A DNA stretch of 64,000 nucleotides, taken from positions 434,001-498,000 of the forward strand of contig NZ_VCNL01000002.1 of NCBI RefSeq assembly GCF_007671685.1, in the 5' to 3' direction. Source of the DNA: Halorubrum salsamenti (GTDB taxonomy: Archaea; Halobacteriota; Halobacteria; Halobacteriales; Haloferacaceae). Below the pieces are notes generated by a model. That model was not told where the DNA came from and ran no database searches. It saw only the letters and a list, made by a program, of their open reading frames with translations. Positions 25,205-34,087 of this stretch are shown here, piece after piece. The stretch's first letter is position 1. Each line of letters opens with the position of its first letter. A program made the translations under genes and the position numbers.

Positions 25205-27043
25205 ATGAACTGGATCATCGCCCTCTCGATCGGGCTGCGGCTGCTCGGCGTCGGCTACTCGATCCTGCTGCTTGCGAGCACTCGCGATCGGCGGTTCGGC
25301 TTCCTGACGCTGCTTCTGACCTTCATGACGCTTCGGCAGCTGCTCACCGTGCGGACGGCGACCACCGGGATCGAGGAGCTTCCCGGGCTCCTCGTGAGCG
25401 CGCTCACCCTGTTGACGGTGTATTACCTCTCCGAGTACGTCGACGAGGAGGACGCCGTCAAAACGCAATTGCAGACGGCGAACGAGCGGCTCCGGGGCTA
25501 TCGGAAAGCCATCGAACACGCCGGGCACGCGATCTTCCTCACCGACCCTGACGGCACCATCGAGTACGCGAACCCGGCCGTCGAGACGGTCACGGGATAC
25601 GAGCCGGACGAGGTGGTCGGAGAGAATCCGCGACTCTGGCAGTCGGGGAAACACGACGAGGAGTTCTACGAGGAGCTCTGGGAACGGATAGCGTCCGGGT
25701 CTGTCTGGGAGGGAGAGCTGACGAACCGCCGGAAGTCGGGAGAGCTCTGCTGGATCGACGCGACGATCGCGCCGATCACCGAAGACGGGGACGTGGAACG
25801 CTACGTGGCGATCGAGCGCGACGTCACCGAACGGAAGGAGCGCGAGCTGCGCATCGAAGATCAGAACGAGCGACTGGCCCTCCTGAACAACACGAACGAG
25901 GTACTCCGCGACGTCAATCGGGAGCTCGTCGCCGCGTCGACGCGAGAGGAGATCGAGTCGGAGGTGTGCGAGCAGTTCGCTTCCTCCGACCTCTTCGACG
26001 TGGCTTGGACCGGTGGACGCGGGCTCGTCGACGGCACGGTCAGCCCGCGCTCGTGTGCGGGGACCGACATCGACTCGCTCGACGGCCATATCGAGACGTT
26101 GTGTGCGACCGATCCGACGCCGATCGAAGCGGCGCTCGACGACTCTCGTCCGGTGTTCACCGAGATCGACGACGACCTCGCCGAGACGCCCGGCGAGGCG
26201 CACTGCGTCGTGGTGCCGCTCGCGTACCGCGGCGCGGAGTACGGCGTTCTCGTCGTAATGACCCGTAACGCCGACGCATTCGACCTGATCGAGCGCGATA
26301 TCTTCGCCGAACTGGGTCGCACCGTCGCGGACGCGATCAGCGCCGTCGAGAGCAAGCAGACGCTCGCCGCGGACAGCGTCACCGAACTGGAGTTCCAGCT
26401 GACGGGGATCGACGAGCCGTTGGCGAATATGGCGGCGCGACTCGACTGCACGGTCGCCGTCGAGCACGTCGGCGGCGGCGACAGCGATCGCGTCCAGTAC
26501 GTCACCGTCGCGGACGCCGAGCCGGAAGCCGTCTCCGAGTACGCCGCCGAGGCCGACCACGTCGACGCGGCACAGCACGTCTACACCCACGAGGCACGTT
26601 CCCTGTTCCGGTTCTCGATCGACGAGCGGTCGATCGTCGCGACGCTGGCGCAGTACGGGGCGGGCATCGAATCCCTCTCGGTCACCGGTACGAGCGGGAC
26701 GCTGGTCGCACACGTCGCCAGCTCGAACGACATCCGGACCGTCGTCGACGCCCTTCAGACGGCGTACGACGGACTGACGCTCGTCGCGCAGCGCGAGCGC
26801 GAGCGAGACGTACAGACCGAGGCCGGGTTCCGGAAGCAGCTGTCGGGAGCGTTAACGGACCGACAGCGCGAAGCGGCGCGTACCGCGCACTTCGCCGGGT
26901 TCTTCGAGTGGCCCCGCGAACACACCGGCGAGGAGGTGGCGTCGATGATGGACATCTCGCAAACGACGTTCACACAGCACCTCCGTGCGGCCGAGAACAA
27001 GCTGTTCTCCGCGCTGTTCGACGACACCGTGACGGTGTCGTGA
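25205..27043 (+). CDS. Membrane-linked PAS/GAF/HTH_10 regulator, DmsR/Bat-like
   Basis: This is a 612-residue protein. Two to three hydrophobic helices (residues 1-75) are followed by a PAS domain (AIEHAGHAIFLTDPDGTIEYANPAVETVTGYEPDEVVGE, with a PAC segment ending YVAIERDVTERKE). A GAF-like domain comes next (about 230-400). The C terminus is an HTH_10 domain (LTDRQREAARTAHFAGFFEWPREHTGEEVASMMDISQTTFTQHL). Bat and DmsR of Halobacterium have a similar build, and DmsR controls a DMSO reductase operon. Being divergent from the molybdoenzyme operon, this gene is the likely activator of it. The ATG at 25205 is chosen because the in-frame upstream sequence is the repeat-bearing regulatory DNA. The N-terminal membrane helices set it apart from soluble Bat. 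Confidence 0.82.
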   Translation: MNWIIALSIGLRLLGVGYSILLLASTRDRRFGFLTLLLTFMTLRQLLTVRTATTGIEELPGLLVSALTLLTVYYLSEYVDEEDAVKTQLQTANERLRGYRKAIEHAGHAIFLTDPDGTIEYANPAVETVTGYEPDEVVGENPRLWQSGKHDEEFYEELWERIASGSVWEGELTNRRKSGELCWIDATIAPITEDGDVERYVAIERDVTERKERELRIEDQNERLALLNNTNEVLRDVNRELVAASTREEIESEVCEQFASSDLFDVAWTGGRGLVDGTVSPRSCAGTDIDSLDGHIETLCATDPTPIEAALDDSRPVFTEIDDDLAETPGEAHCVVVPLAYRGAEYGVLVVMTRNADAFDLIERDIFAELGRTVADAISAVESKQTLAADSVTELEFQLTGIDEPLANMAARLDCTVAVEHVGGGDSDRVQYVTVADAEPEAVSEYAAEADHVDAAQHVYTHEARSLFRFSIDERSIVATLAQYGAGIESLSVTGTSGTLVAHVASSNDIRTVVDALQTAYDGLTLVAQRERERDVQTEAGFRKQLSGALTDRQREAARTAHFAGFFEWPREHTGEEVASMMDISQTTFTQHLRAAENKLFSALFDDTVTVS

Positions 27044-27070
27044 ACGGTTCGCGGGAGGGGTTTCACTCGG

Positions 27071-28258
27071 CTACGGCGTCAATCGGCCGACGGAGAGCCA
27101 CTCCACGGCGGCGTCGCGGACCGCGTCGTGTCCGTCGGCGTCGTCGCGCCCGTCACCGCCCACCGCCGTCAGCGCGAACACCATCTCCTTGCGGACGCCG
27201 CCCGCGAGCCGCACGTCGAGCGACAGCTCGCGCGGCGAGAACCGGTGGTCGGCCTCGACGACACGCACGAGGTGTTCGGAGTGCGGCAGGTCCTCGACCG
27301 TCTCCACGTCGAGGTAGGTCCGGAAGTCCGCGCCGAACTTGAACCCGGTCTTCGGGACGGCGTCGGCGTCGCGGAGGCGCTTATAAACGGCGAGCCGACG
27401 GTCGAAGCGCTCGCCCTCCACGTCGCGGCCGCGGGCGACGACCGCGGCGGCGGGGGCGTCCGTCTCCGCGGCCCCGTCGCTGGAGGAGCCGGTTGCCTCG
27501 CCCGCCGCGTCCACCGACGCCGACAGCGACAGCACGCCGTCGGCCGCGAGCGACGCCGCCTCGACGAGGGAGAGCTGGACCGCGCCCTCGACCGCGGCGG
27601 CGCGGCCGGTGAGCGGCTGGCCGTAGAAGCCGCGCTCGTAGAGCCCCTCGGGGGCGTCCCAGACGACGACGCGGTCGGCGAGGAGGACGCCCGTCAGCCG
27701 GTCGGGGGGCTCGTAGTCGGTCGCGCCCGCGATCTCCCCGCTCGTCGCCGCGAAGTACGTGATGTCGGACTCCTCGTCGACGACCGCGAGAGTGCGCCCG
27801 GCGAGCCCGGCCGCCGGCAGCGACTCGCGCTCGCCGACGACCTGTACGGGATACTTCACGTTCCCCGTGTCCGGCGTCGAGCCGCGCTCGTAGGCGACGA
27901 AGTCGACCGCGTCGGGCGCGTCGACGTCGCCGCCGGGCCACGGATCGCGGGCGGGCGAGAGGTAGAAGCCGCGGTCGCGCAGGTCGGCGTAGACGAGGTA
28001 GCGCACGGCGAACCGATCGGCCGCGGCCGCGCTCTCGACGAAGAAGCGCTCGAAGCCGACCTCGCCGGTGCCGTCGTCCTCACCGATCGTGACTCCCGAG
28101 AGGTCGCCGCGGAACAGCAGGTGGGCGGCCTCGACCCGCGAGAGCGCGATCTCGTCGCCGCCGAGCGGGCGACCGTAGCCGCCGGAGTCGTGGAACCGCT
28201 GGCGGGCGTCGCCGGCGACGCGGACCGCGTCGCCGCGCAGGTGCCCTGTCGGTTGCAT
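27071..28258 (-). CDS. endA: tRNA-splicing endonuclease EndA (tandem two-repeat form)
   Basis: This is a 395-residue protein with two endonuclease repeats. The N-terminal repeat contains YLVYADLRDRGFYLSPA without an intact catalytic set. The C-terminal repeat has the full set: RLAVYKRLRDADAVPKTGFKFGADFRTYLDV, then the catalytic His in HSEHLVRVV and Lys in GGVRKEMVFA. EndA cuts pre-tRNA introns at bulge-helix-bulge motifs, and haloarchaeal enzymes are homodimers of this fused form. The stretch at about residues 245-275 (GEATGSSSDGAAETDAPAA) is a disordered insertion. The gene is divergent from cdc48. Confidence 0.93.
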   Translation of the reverse strand: MQPTGHLRGDAVRVAGDARQRFHDSGGYGRPLGGDEIALSRVEAAHLLFRGDLSGVTIGEDDGTGEVGFERFFVESAAAADRFAVRYLVYADLRDRGFYLSPARDPWPGGDVDAPDAVDFVAYERGSTPDTGNVKYPVQVVGERESLPAAGLAGRTLAVVDEESDITYFAATSGEIAGATDYEPPDRLTGVLLADRVVVWDAPEGLYERGFYGQPLTGRAAAVEGAVQLSLVEAASLAADGVLSLSASVDAAGEATGSSSDGAAETDAPAAAVVARGRDVEGERFDRRLAVYKRLRDADAVPKTGFKFGADFRTYLDVETVEDLPHSEHLVRVVEADHRFSPRELSLDVRLAGGVRKEMVFALTAVGGDGRDDADGHDAVRDAAVEWLSVGRLTP

Positions 28259-28341
28259 ACCGAACGACGGGTTCGGGCGGGGTAAGGGGGTTGCGGTCGG
28301 CGGCGGGCAAGGATAAAGGGTCAGTGGCGGGAACGGAGCGT

Positions 28342-30633
28342 ATGAACGACACCGCCGGCCTCCGGCTTACGGTGCGTGCCGCCGAGAAGCGGGACGCGGG
28401 CCGGGGCATCGCCCGCCTCCCCGAACCCTCCCGGAAGCGACTCGGCCTCCTCAGCGGCGACACCGTCGAGATCCGCGGCGAGCGCACCGCGGTCGCGAAG
28501 GTGTGGCCCGGCGGCGCGGACGCCCGAGAGGGGTCCGTCCTCATCGACGCCGACACCCGCGCGAACGCCGGCGTGAAGGTCGGCGACACCGTCACGGTCG
28601 CCGCCGTCGACGTCGAGGACGCAGACCGCGTCGTGCTCGGCGCGCCCGCGGAGCTCGCCGACGTCGACGTGAGCCGCGAGGTGGTCGAGCGCGCGCTCGC
28701 CCGCGACCTCCGCGACCGCCCCGTCACCGAGGGGGAAGCCGTCCACGTCGAGCGGCTCGGCGGGATCCGGTTCGTCGTCGCCGAGACCGACCCGACGGGC
28801 ACGGTGCGCGTCACGAACCGGACCGACGTGTCGGTGAGATACGGGGACGGGGACGACTCCCGATCCGACGCGGGCGCCGGTCGCGATCGACGGAGCGCGC
28901 CCGGATCGCGGTCGGAGAGTCGTCCCTCGGCCGACCGATCCGCCGGGAGCGACACGAGCGGAACCGACGCCCCCGGAACCGACGCTCCCGGAACCGACGC
29001 GAAACCAACCGGCGGCGGTACCGCGCCCCCGGAAGAGCACACCGCGGGCGCGACCTACGAGGACATCGGTGGGCTCGACGAGGAGCTGGAGTTAGTCCGC
29101 GAGACGATCGAGCTCCCGCTCTCGGAGCCCGGCGTGTTCACCCGGCTCGGGATCGACCCGCCGAAGGGCGTCCTGCTCCACGGGCCGCCGGGCACCGGGA
29201 AGACGCTGATCGCCCGCGCCGTCGCCAACGAGGTCGACGCGACGTTCATCACCGTCGACGGCCCGGAGATCATGTCGAAGTACAAAGGGGAAAGCGAGGA
29301 GAAGCTCCGGGAAAAGTTCAAAGAAGCCCGTGAGGCCGCCCCCGCGATCATCTTCTTCGACGAGATCGACTCGATCGCCGGCAAGCGCGACGACGGCGGC
29401 GACGTTGAGAACCGCGTCGTGGGCCAGCTGCTCTCGCTGATGGACGGGCTCGACGCCCGCGGCGACGTGATCGTCATCGGCGCGACCAACCGCGTCGACA
29501 CCCTCGACCCCGCGCTCCGGCGCGGCGGCCGGTTCGACCGCGAGATCGAGATCGGCGTCCCCGGCGAGGCCGGCCGCCGGCAGATCCTCGACGTACACAC
29601 GCGCCGGATGCCCCTCGGGGACGACGTGGACTTGGACCGGATCGCGGCGCGGACCCACGGGTTCGTCGGGGCCGACATCGAGGGGCTCACGCAGGAGGCG
29701 GCGATGACCGCGCTGCGGCGCGCCCGCGAGTCGGACGCTCGGGCGCTCGACGACGTGACCGTCGGGAAGGCGGACTTCGAGGCCGCCCACGCGAACGTCG
29801 AGCCGAGCGCGATGCGCGAGTACGTCGCCGAGCAGCCGACCACCGACTTCTCGGACGTGGGCGGGCTCCCGGAGGCCAAGGAGCGGCTGGAGCGCGCCGT
29901 CACGTGGCCGCTGACCTACGGTCCGCTGTTCGACGCCGCGGACGCCGACCCGCCGACGGGGGTCCTGCTCCACGGGCCGCCGGGGACCGGGAAGACCCTC
30001 CTCGCGCGGGCTATCGCGGGCGAGAGCGGCGTGAACTTCATCCAAGTGGCCGGGCCCGAACTCCTCGATCGCTACGTGGGCGAGTCCGAGAAGGCGGTCC
30101 GGGACCTGTTCGACCGCGCCCGGCAGGCGGCGCCCGCGATCGTCTTCTTCGACGAGATCGACGCGATCGCGGCCGACCGAGACGGCGCGGGCGGCGACGG
30201 CTCCGGCGTCGGCGAGCGCGTGGTCTCCCAGCTGCTCACGGAGCTGGACCGCGCCAGCGACAACCCGAACCTCGTCGTGCTCGCGGCGACGAACCGACGG
30301 AACGCGCTCGACCCCGCGCTGCTCCGGCCCGGCCGGTTAGAGACCCACATCGAGGTCCCCGAGCCCGATCGCGAGGCCCGCCGCAAGATATTCGACGTAC
30401 ACACCCGTTCGAAGCCCCTCGTCGACGGCGTCGACCTAGAGCACCTCGCAGACGAGACCGAGGGGTACTCCGGCGCGGAGATCGCGTCGCTGTGCCGGGA
30501 GGCCGCCCTGATCGCCATCGAGCGCGTCGCAGACGAACACGGCGAGAAGGCCAACGACCACGCCGACGAGGTCTCGATCACGGCCGACGACTTCGCGGCG
30601 GCGCTCGAGAGCGTTCGTCCGGCCACGCCGTAG
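28342..30633 (+). CDS. Cdc48/VCP-type AAA+ ATPase
   Basis: This is a 763-residue protein. The double-psi-barrel N domain ([20 protein letters not shown] onward) is followed by a low-complexity linker at about 170-235 that includes a threefold [14 protein letters not shown] repeat. Two AAA domains follow, each with GPPGTGKT and a Walker B FFDEID(S/A)IA. D1 adds [10 protein letters not shown] and D2 adds [14 protein letters not shown]. Archaeal Cdc48 unfolds proteins for the proteasome. The C-terminal end RPATP has no HbYX motif, so docking to the proteasome would need another contact. The ATG at 28342 matches the family start. A rhomboid-like gene follows nine bases downstream. Confidence 0.93.
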   Translation: MNDTAGLRLTVRAAEKRDAGRGIARLPEPSRKRLGLLSGDTVEIRGERTAVAKVWPGGADAREGSVLIDADTRANAGVKVGDTVTVAAVDVEDADRVVLGAPAELADVDVSREVVERALARDLRDRPVTEGEAVHVERLGGIRFVVAETDPTGTVRVTNRTDVSVRYGDGDDSRSDAGAGRDRRSAPGSRSESRPSADRSAGSDTSGTDAPGTDAPGTDAKPTGGGTAPPEEHTAGATYEDIGGLDEELELVRETIELPLSEPGVFTRLGIDPPKGVLLHGPPGTGKTLIARAVANEVDATFITVDGPEIMSKYKGESEEKLREKFKEAREAAPAIIFFDEIDSIAGKRDDGGDVENRVVGQLLSLMDGLDARGDVIVIGATNRVDTLDPALRRGGRFDREIEIGVPGEAGRRQILDVHTRRMPLGDDVDLDRIAARTHGFVGADIEGLTQEAAMTALRRARESDARALDDVTVGKADFEAAHANVEPSAMREYVAEQPTTDFSDVGGLPEAKERLERAVTWPLTYGPLFDAADADPPTGVLLHGPPGTGKTLLARAIAGESGVNFIQVAGPELLDRYVGESEKAVRDLFDRARQAAPAIVFFDEIDAIAADRDGAGGDGSGVGERVVSQLLTELDRASDNPNLVVLAATNRRNALDPALLRPGRLETHIEVPEPDREARRKIFDVHTRSKPLVDGVDLEHLADETEGYSGAEIASLCREAALIAIERVADEHGEKANDHADEVSITADDFAAALESVRPATP

Positions 30634-30642
30634 GGGATCGGG

Positions 30643-31608
30643 ATGACGGACGACGGCGATCCGGAGGGGCGCGACGGCGACCCGGCAAACCACGACGGTG
30701 ACGACGGCGCACCGTCTGGCCCGCCCACCCTTCGCGGCCTGCTCGCGGGACTTCTCACCGCCGTTCGGTCCCGGCCGCCGGCGGAGCTGGCGCTCGTCTC
30801 CCTCCCGTTACCGGTCTTGCTCGTCGGCGTGAGCCTCCTCCCCGGAGCCGAGGCGTGGCGGCTCTCGCTGGCGACGGAGGGCGTGTTCGAGAGCCGGTGG
30901 GCGCTGTGGACCGCGTTCGCGTCGAGCTTCGTCCACGCGGACCCGGCCCACCTCGCCGACAACGTCGTCAACTACTGGCTGCTCGTCGCGGTCGCGTACC
31001 CCCTCTCGGTCGTCGCCGGTTGGCGCCGGCGGCTCCTCGGGTCGGTCGCGGTCTACCTCGCGGTCGTCCCCCTCGTCTCGGCGTGGGCCACCATCGTCGC
31101 GCTCGGCGGCGTGACGGACGCGCCGACCGCCGGCTTCTCGGACGTGAACAGCGCGCTCCTCGGCTACCTCGTCGCCGTCTGGTTCGCCGCGCTGGCGGCG
31201 GAAAGCGATCGGAGCCGAAGCGAGGCGCTCGCCGGCGTCGACCCGCGGTGGTCGCTCGTTGTGGTCCTCGCGTCGCTCGCGTTCGCGTACCTCGCGCCGA
31301 GCGGTACCGGCTACTTCCCGCCCCTGCCGGCCGTGGGGTCGCTGTTCGCGGTCGGGGCCGCCCTCGCCGCGGCCGCGCTGTCCGTCGCGGTCGGACGTCC
31401 GCGGGTGGCGGGACTCGATCTGGAGCCGGAGCGCGAGCTGCTGTACGTCACCGGCGCGAGCGTCGCGGCCGCCGGCGTGATCGGGTCGCTGGTGCTCGTC
31501 CCGTTCGGCAGCAACGTGTTCGCGCACCTCGCCGGCTACGTCGTCGGGTTCGCGGTGCCGTTCGTCGGCGTGCTCGCGGACGCGGAAGCCGATCGCGGTG
31601 GTACTTAA
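30643..31608 (+). CDS. Rhomboid-like intramembrane protease candidate
   Basis: This is a 321-residue membrane protein with seven to eight hydrophobic segments after an acidic cytoplasmic head. Three rhomboid landmarks are visible: WTAFASSFVHADPAHLADNVVNYW (the HxxxN region), a Ser in AGFSDVNSALLGYL at the position of the usual GxSG nucleophile, and His in NVFAHLAGYVVGF near the end. The serine motif GFSD departs from the common GASG, so activity is likely but not certain. It sits nine bases after cdc48 in the same direction, suggesting linked membrane protein quality control (inference). Confidence 0.7.
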   Translation: MTDDGDPEGRDGDPANHDGDDGAPSGPPTLRGLLAGLLTAVRSRPPAELALVSLPLPVLLVGVSLLPGAEAWRLSLATEGVFESRWALWTAFASSFVHADPAHLADNVVNYWLLVAVAYPLSVVAGWRRRLLGSVAVYLAVVPLVSAWATIVALGGVTDAPTAGFSDVNSALLGYLVAVWFAALAAESDRSRSEALAGVDPRWSLVVVLASLAFAYLAPSGTGYFPPLPAVGSLFAVGAALAAAALSVAVGRPRVAGLDLEPERELLYVTGASVAAAGVIGSLVLVPFGSNVFAHLAGYVVGFAVPFVGVLADAEADRGGT

Positions 31609-31642
31609 AAAACGGCGGCGCTCCCGCTCAGTCGTCCCGGCC

Positions 31643-32134
31643 CTAGTCGTGGCCGTGACCGCGGCCGCCAGCGTGATCCCCGCTCTCCCCTCGATCCCCG
31701 CCCGTCGCCGCGAGGTCGCTGTCGGCGCCGAACTCGTCGACCGGCGTCACGCTGTAGTCGACCGTGAGCGTGTCCTTCGTCGCGCGGATCTTCCCGACGA
31801 ACGCCGAGATGTCGTCCAGGCGCCCTTCGAGGACGAACAGCTCCATGCAGTACCGCGAGCCGACGTGGCTGTGGAAGTTGGAGGCGACGAGCCCCTCGTG
31901 TTCGTGGCGGAGCCGCATCATCCGCTCCTCGACGCTCGTGGTCTCGTAGTCGAAGAGCACGGTCACCACCGCCATCAGGTCCCTGTCTTCCAGCTTCGCG
32001 TCCTCGAACTCCCCGAGGAGGTTCCGGGAGGCCTCGCGGACGACCTCGCTGCGTCCGGTGTAGCCGTGCTCGTCCGCGAACCCGTCGATCCGTTCCAACA
32101 GCTCCTCCGGCATCGAGACGCTGACGACCGTCAT
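31643..32134 (-). CDS. nikR: NikR-type nickel-responsive repressor
   Basis: This is a 163-residue protein. Residues 1-45 form a ribbon-helix-helix DNA-binding domain ([35 protein letters not shown]). A C-terminal ACT-like metal domain carries the nickel ligands in [19 protein letters not shown]. The extra tail [12 protein letters not shown] is His-rich and could bind additional metal. NikR normally represses nickel uptake genes; no such transporter is encoded within this window. An inverted repeat with NikR-like spacing lies directly before its start codon. Confidence 0.92.
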   Translation of the reverse strand: MTVVSVSMPEELLERIDGFADEHGYTGRSEVVREASRNLLGEFEDAKLEDRDLMAVVTVLFDYETTSVEERMMRLRHEHEGLVASNFHSHVGSRYCMELFVLEGRLDDISAFVGKIRATKDTLTVDYSVTPVDEFGADSDLAATGGDRGESGDHAGGRGHGHD

Positions 32135-32136
32135 AT

Positions 32137-32164
32137 ATTAACTGATCGCACCGTTCTTGTTAAT
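32137..32164 (-). promoter_or_regulatory. Candidate NikR operator overlapping the nikR promoter
   Basis: The inverted repeat ATTAAC-N16-GTTAAT begins two bases upstream of the nikR ATG. Six-base arms separated by exactly 16 bases are the geometry of the known Escherichia coli NikR operator (GTATGA-N16-TCATAC), although the arm sequence differs. The distal arm lies 25-30 bases before the start codon, where the TATA box of a leaderless gene should be. It also overlaps the stop codon of the upstream padR gene. Autorepression is inferred. Confidence 0.55.
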
Positions 32165-32525
32165 CTTTGAGGTTGGGGCCACTGGCGCCGTCGTCGTCGC
32201 TGGTGTCGTCGTCGTTGACGGAACCGACCGGCGGTCCGTCAGCGGGTCCGCCATCGATTCTCGCCGAGAGCCATTCGTGGTGATCGAGGAGGGCGCGCTC
32301 GCCGGCGTCGGTGAGCGCGTACACGTCGGCGAGCCCCTCGGTCCGTCGGTCGAGGAAGCCCGACTCCACGAGCGAGGTCAGCGTGGCGTAGAACGAACGG
32401 GGATCGATCCGCTCGTCGTAGTGCGATTCGAGCCGGCTCTTCAACGACTGCGCCCGCAGCTCGCCGGCGTCGTACAGCAGCGCGCACAGGTCGCGGCGGC
32501 GGCCGCTGTGGAGCCACTTCGTCAT
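32160..32525 (-). CDS. PadR-family transcriptional regulator
   Basis: This is a 121-residue protein with a winged helix of the PadR type: RRRDLCALLYDAGELRAQSLKSRLESHYDERIDPRSFYATLTSLVESGFLDRRTEGLADVYALTDAGERAL. The C-terminal about 30 residues are an acidic tail. The gene ends inside the distal arm of the putative NikR operator, so expression of nikR could be affected by read-through from padR. The ligand and targets are unknown. An in-frame longer start is possible but adds Arg-rich sequence. Confidence 0.82.
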   Translation of the reverse strand: MTKWLHSGRRRDLCALLYDAGELRAQSLKSRLESHYDERIDPRSFYATLTSLVESGFLDRRTEGLADVYALTDAGERALLDHHEWLSARIDGGPADGPPVGSVNDDDTSDDDGASGPNLKD

Positions 32526-32762
32526 ACGTCCGGTTCCGCCCGGCGCCTCACGACCGTTTCGGTCGCGGGCGAGGTGCGTGAGCAGGGACCGCGATCGACG
32601 GCCCCGATCGGGCGCTGTTGAATGCGATGAGTGTTTTATTCTGTGCGAGATCACTTCTCGTATTCCGCCCTATCTGAGAATATCGTGACCGATTGAGGTG
32701 TATTATGTGTATAAATGTGTGTCTACGGAACTTTCTTCAGTCGCAATCGTTGTCGTTGCACT

Positions 32763-32897
32763 ATGCACGCGACGATCGAACGCCTGGTCTGTCGACACCG
32801 GTACGAGCGACGGGCGGTCGTAATCAACCCGAACGAGGTCGTGGAGCGCTGTGCGAAGTGCGGCAAAGAGCGTGTCCGGGGCGCCGCCGGTTCGTAG
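32763..32897 (+). CDS. Small 44-residue Cys-containing protein
   Basis: This short gene encodes a protein with VCRHRY near the start and RCAKCGKER near the end, a possible CH..CxxC zinc site. It lies downstream of an unusually AT-rich promoter region (about 32630-32760) that includes GTATAAATG. Small zinc proteins are common in haloarchaea and are often missed. I do not recognise a named family. The coding call rests on the Cys/His pattern and the promoter-like DNA, so it is tentative. Confidence 0.5.
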   Translation: MHATIERLVCRHRYERRAVVINPNEVVERCAKCGKERVRGAAGS

Positions 32898-32920
32898 CGG
32901 TCGAGTCCGGCCCCGGCCCC

Positions 32921-33574
32921 TTACGTCGGTCCGAGCAGTTCGTCGAGCCGGCTGACGCGCCGGTCGCCCAGCACGCATCGCCCGCGGTCCTCGTGGCCCA
33001 CCCGCTCGACGTGGACCGCGTCGAGCCCCGCGTTCCACGCGGCGCCCACGTCGCTCTCGCCGTCGCCGGCGTAGTAGCCGCGGTCGGTTCGGGGGTCGAC
33101 GCCGAGGTCCGCCATCGCCAGCTCGATGGGATCCGGGTCGGGCTTCCAGCCGGTCTCGTCGGTACAGCAGACGACCGCGTCGAACCGGCCGTCGAGGTCG
33201 AGCCGGTCGAGCACGGGCTCGGCGAGGAACCGCTGGCAGTGGGTGACGAGTCCGGTCGGGCCGCCGGCGTCGTCGACGCGGTCGAGCAGCCGGGCGGCGT
33301 CGTCGTGGAGGTACGTCGCCTCCGCGCGGGCGATCGGGTCCTCCTCGGCGTGGAACGCCGGCCAGAACGCGTCGGGGTCCACCCCGAGTTCGCGGAGGGT
33401 GTTCCCGCGGGCGCCGCCGAGCCCGTGCCAGAGGACGTACGCCTCCCGGTCGGTGAAGCGGCGACCGAGCCGGTCGCCGACGCTGTCGAAGACGTTCCGG
33501 GTGTACGACCACTCCGCGTCGACGAGCGTCCCGTCGAGGTCGAACAGGTGGAAGTCGTAGTCGTCGACGACCAT
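32921..33574 (-). CDS. HAD-superfamily phosphatase
   Basis: This is a 217-residue protein. HAD motif I is FDLDGTLVD near residue 11, motif II is the Thr in GLVTHCQRF, the Lys is in TGWKPDPDPIE and motif IV is in YYAGDGESDVGAAWNAG. A small helical cap lies between motifs I and II. The pattern resembles phosphoglycolate phosphatase/beta-phosphoglucomutase-like HAD enzymes, but the substrate cannot be predicted. The ATG at 33574 gives the normal family N terminus. A 20-base tandem repeat lies immediately upstream. Confidence 0.87.
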   Translation of the reverse strand: MVVDDYDFHLFDLDGTLVDAEWSYTRNVFDSVGDRLGRRFTDREAYVLWHGLGGARGNTLRELGVDPDAFWPAFHAEEDPIARAEATYLHDDAARLLDRVDDAGGPTGLVTHCQRFLAEPVLDRLDLDGRFDAVVCCTDETGWKPDPDPIELAMADLGVDPRTDRGYYAGDGESDVGAAWNAGLDAVHVERVGHEDRGRCVLGDRRVSRLDELLGPT

Positions 33575-33598
33575 GGGGGCGCCCGTAGGCGGCCGGTC

Positions 33599-33638
33599 GG
33601 TAAGTGCGTTGTGGGGGTGGGTAAGTTCGTTGTGGGGG
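33599..33638. repeat. Two-copy 20-base tandem repeat in promoter region
   Basis: Two adjacent 20-base units differ at two positions: GGTAAGTGCGTTGTGGGGGT at 33599-33618 and GGTAAGTTCGTTGTGGGGGG at 33619-33638. They lie 25-64 bases upstream of the HAD gene start, exactly in its core promoter. The unit nearer the gene would hold the TATA region. It may be a simple duplication by slippage or a pair of regulator sites. Confidence 0.7.
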
Positions 33639-33657
33639 GTAGGTCCGAGCCGAGCCG

Positions 33658-34023
33658 TCACTCCCGCACGTGGACCGACGACCCGAGGTACTTGTGGAGC
33701 ACCTCGTCGACCGAGTCGGCGTTGAACCGGTCGAGGTCCGCGCCGACCTCGTGTTTCAGCGCGTCGAGGTGTTCGCGGTCGGTCCGGAGCTCACGGAAGT
33801 CGGCGGCGACGACCTCGACGCCCAGGCGGTCGCCGGCGAGCTCTCGGAACGACGGCTCGTCGCCGATCTCGCCGCGCCAGAGGCGGTCACGGAAGAACAG
33901 CCACCCTTCTGTCCCCGGCTCGCTCGCGGGGATCTCCAGCGTCGTCTCGAACCGGTCGGGGTCGACCGCCGCCTCGTCCGGATCGAGCCGGAACGCGACG
34001 GCGAAGAGGTAGGCGGGGTCCAT
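33658..34023 (-). CDS. LWR-salt family protein
   Basis: This is a 121-residue acidic soluble protein with the signature GWLFFRDRLWRGEIGDEPSFRELAGDRLGVEVVAADFRELRTD. The LWR motif and the distribution in salt-loving archaea give the family its name. The N terminus AYLFAVAFRLDPDEAAVDPDRFETTLEIPASEPGTEG forms a probable beta-sheet. No activity is known. It is divergent from uppS. Confidence 0.82.
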   Translation of the reverse strand: MDPAYLFAVAFRLDPDEAAVDPDRFETTLEIPASEPGTEGWLFFRDRLWRGEIGDEPSFRELAGDRLGVEVVAADFRELRTDREHLDALKHEVGADLDRFNADSVDEVLHKYLGSSVHVRE

Positions 34024-34087
34024 CGGCCGCGATCTGCGAGGCCAGAGGGTAAAAGTACATACCCCTCGGTCGTGTCCGTCCGCATGT

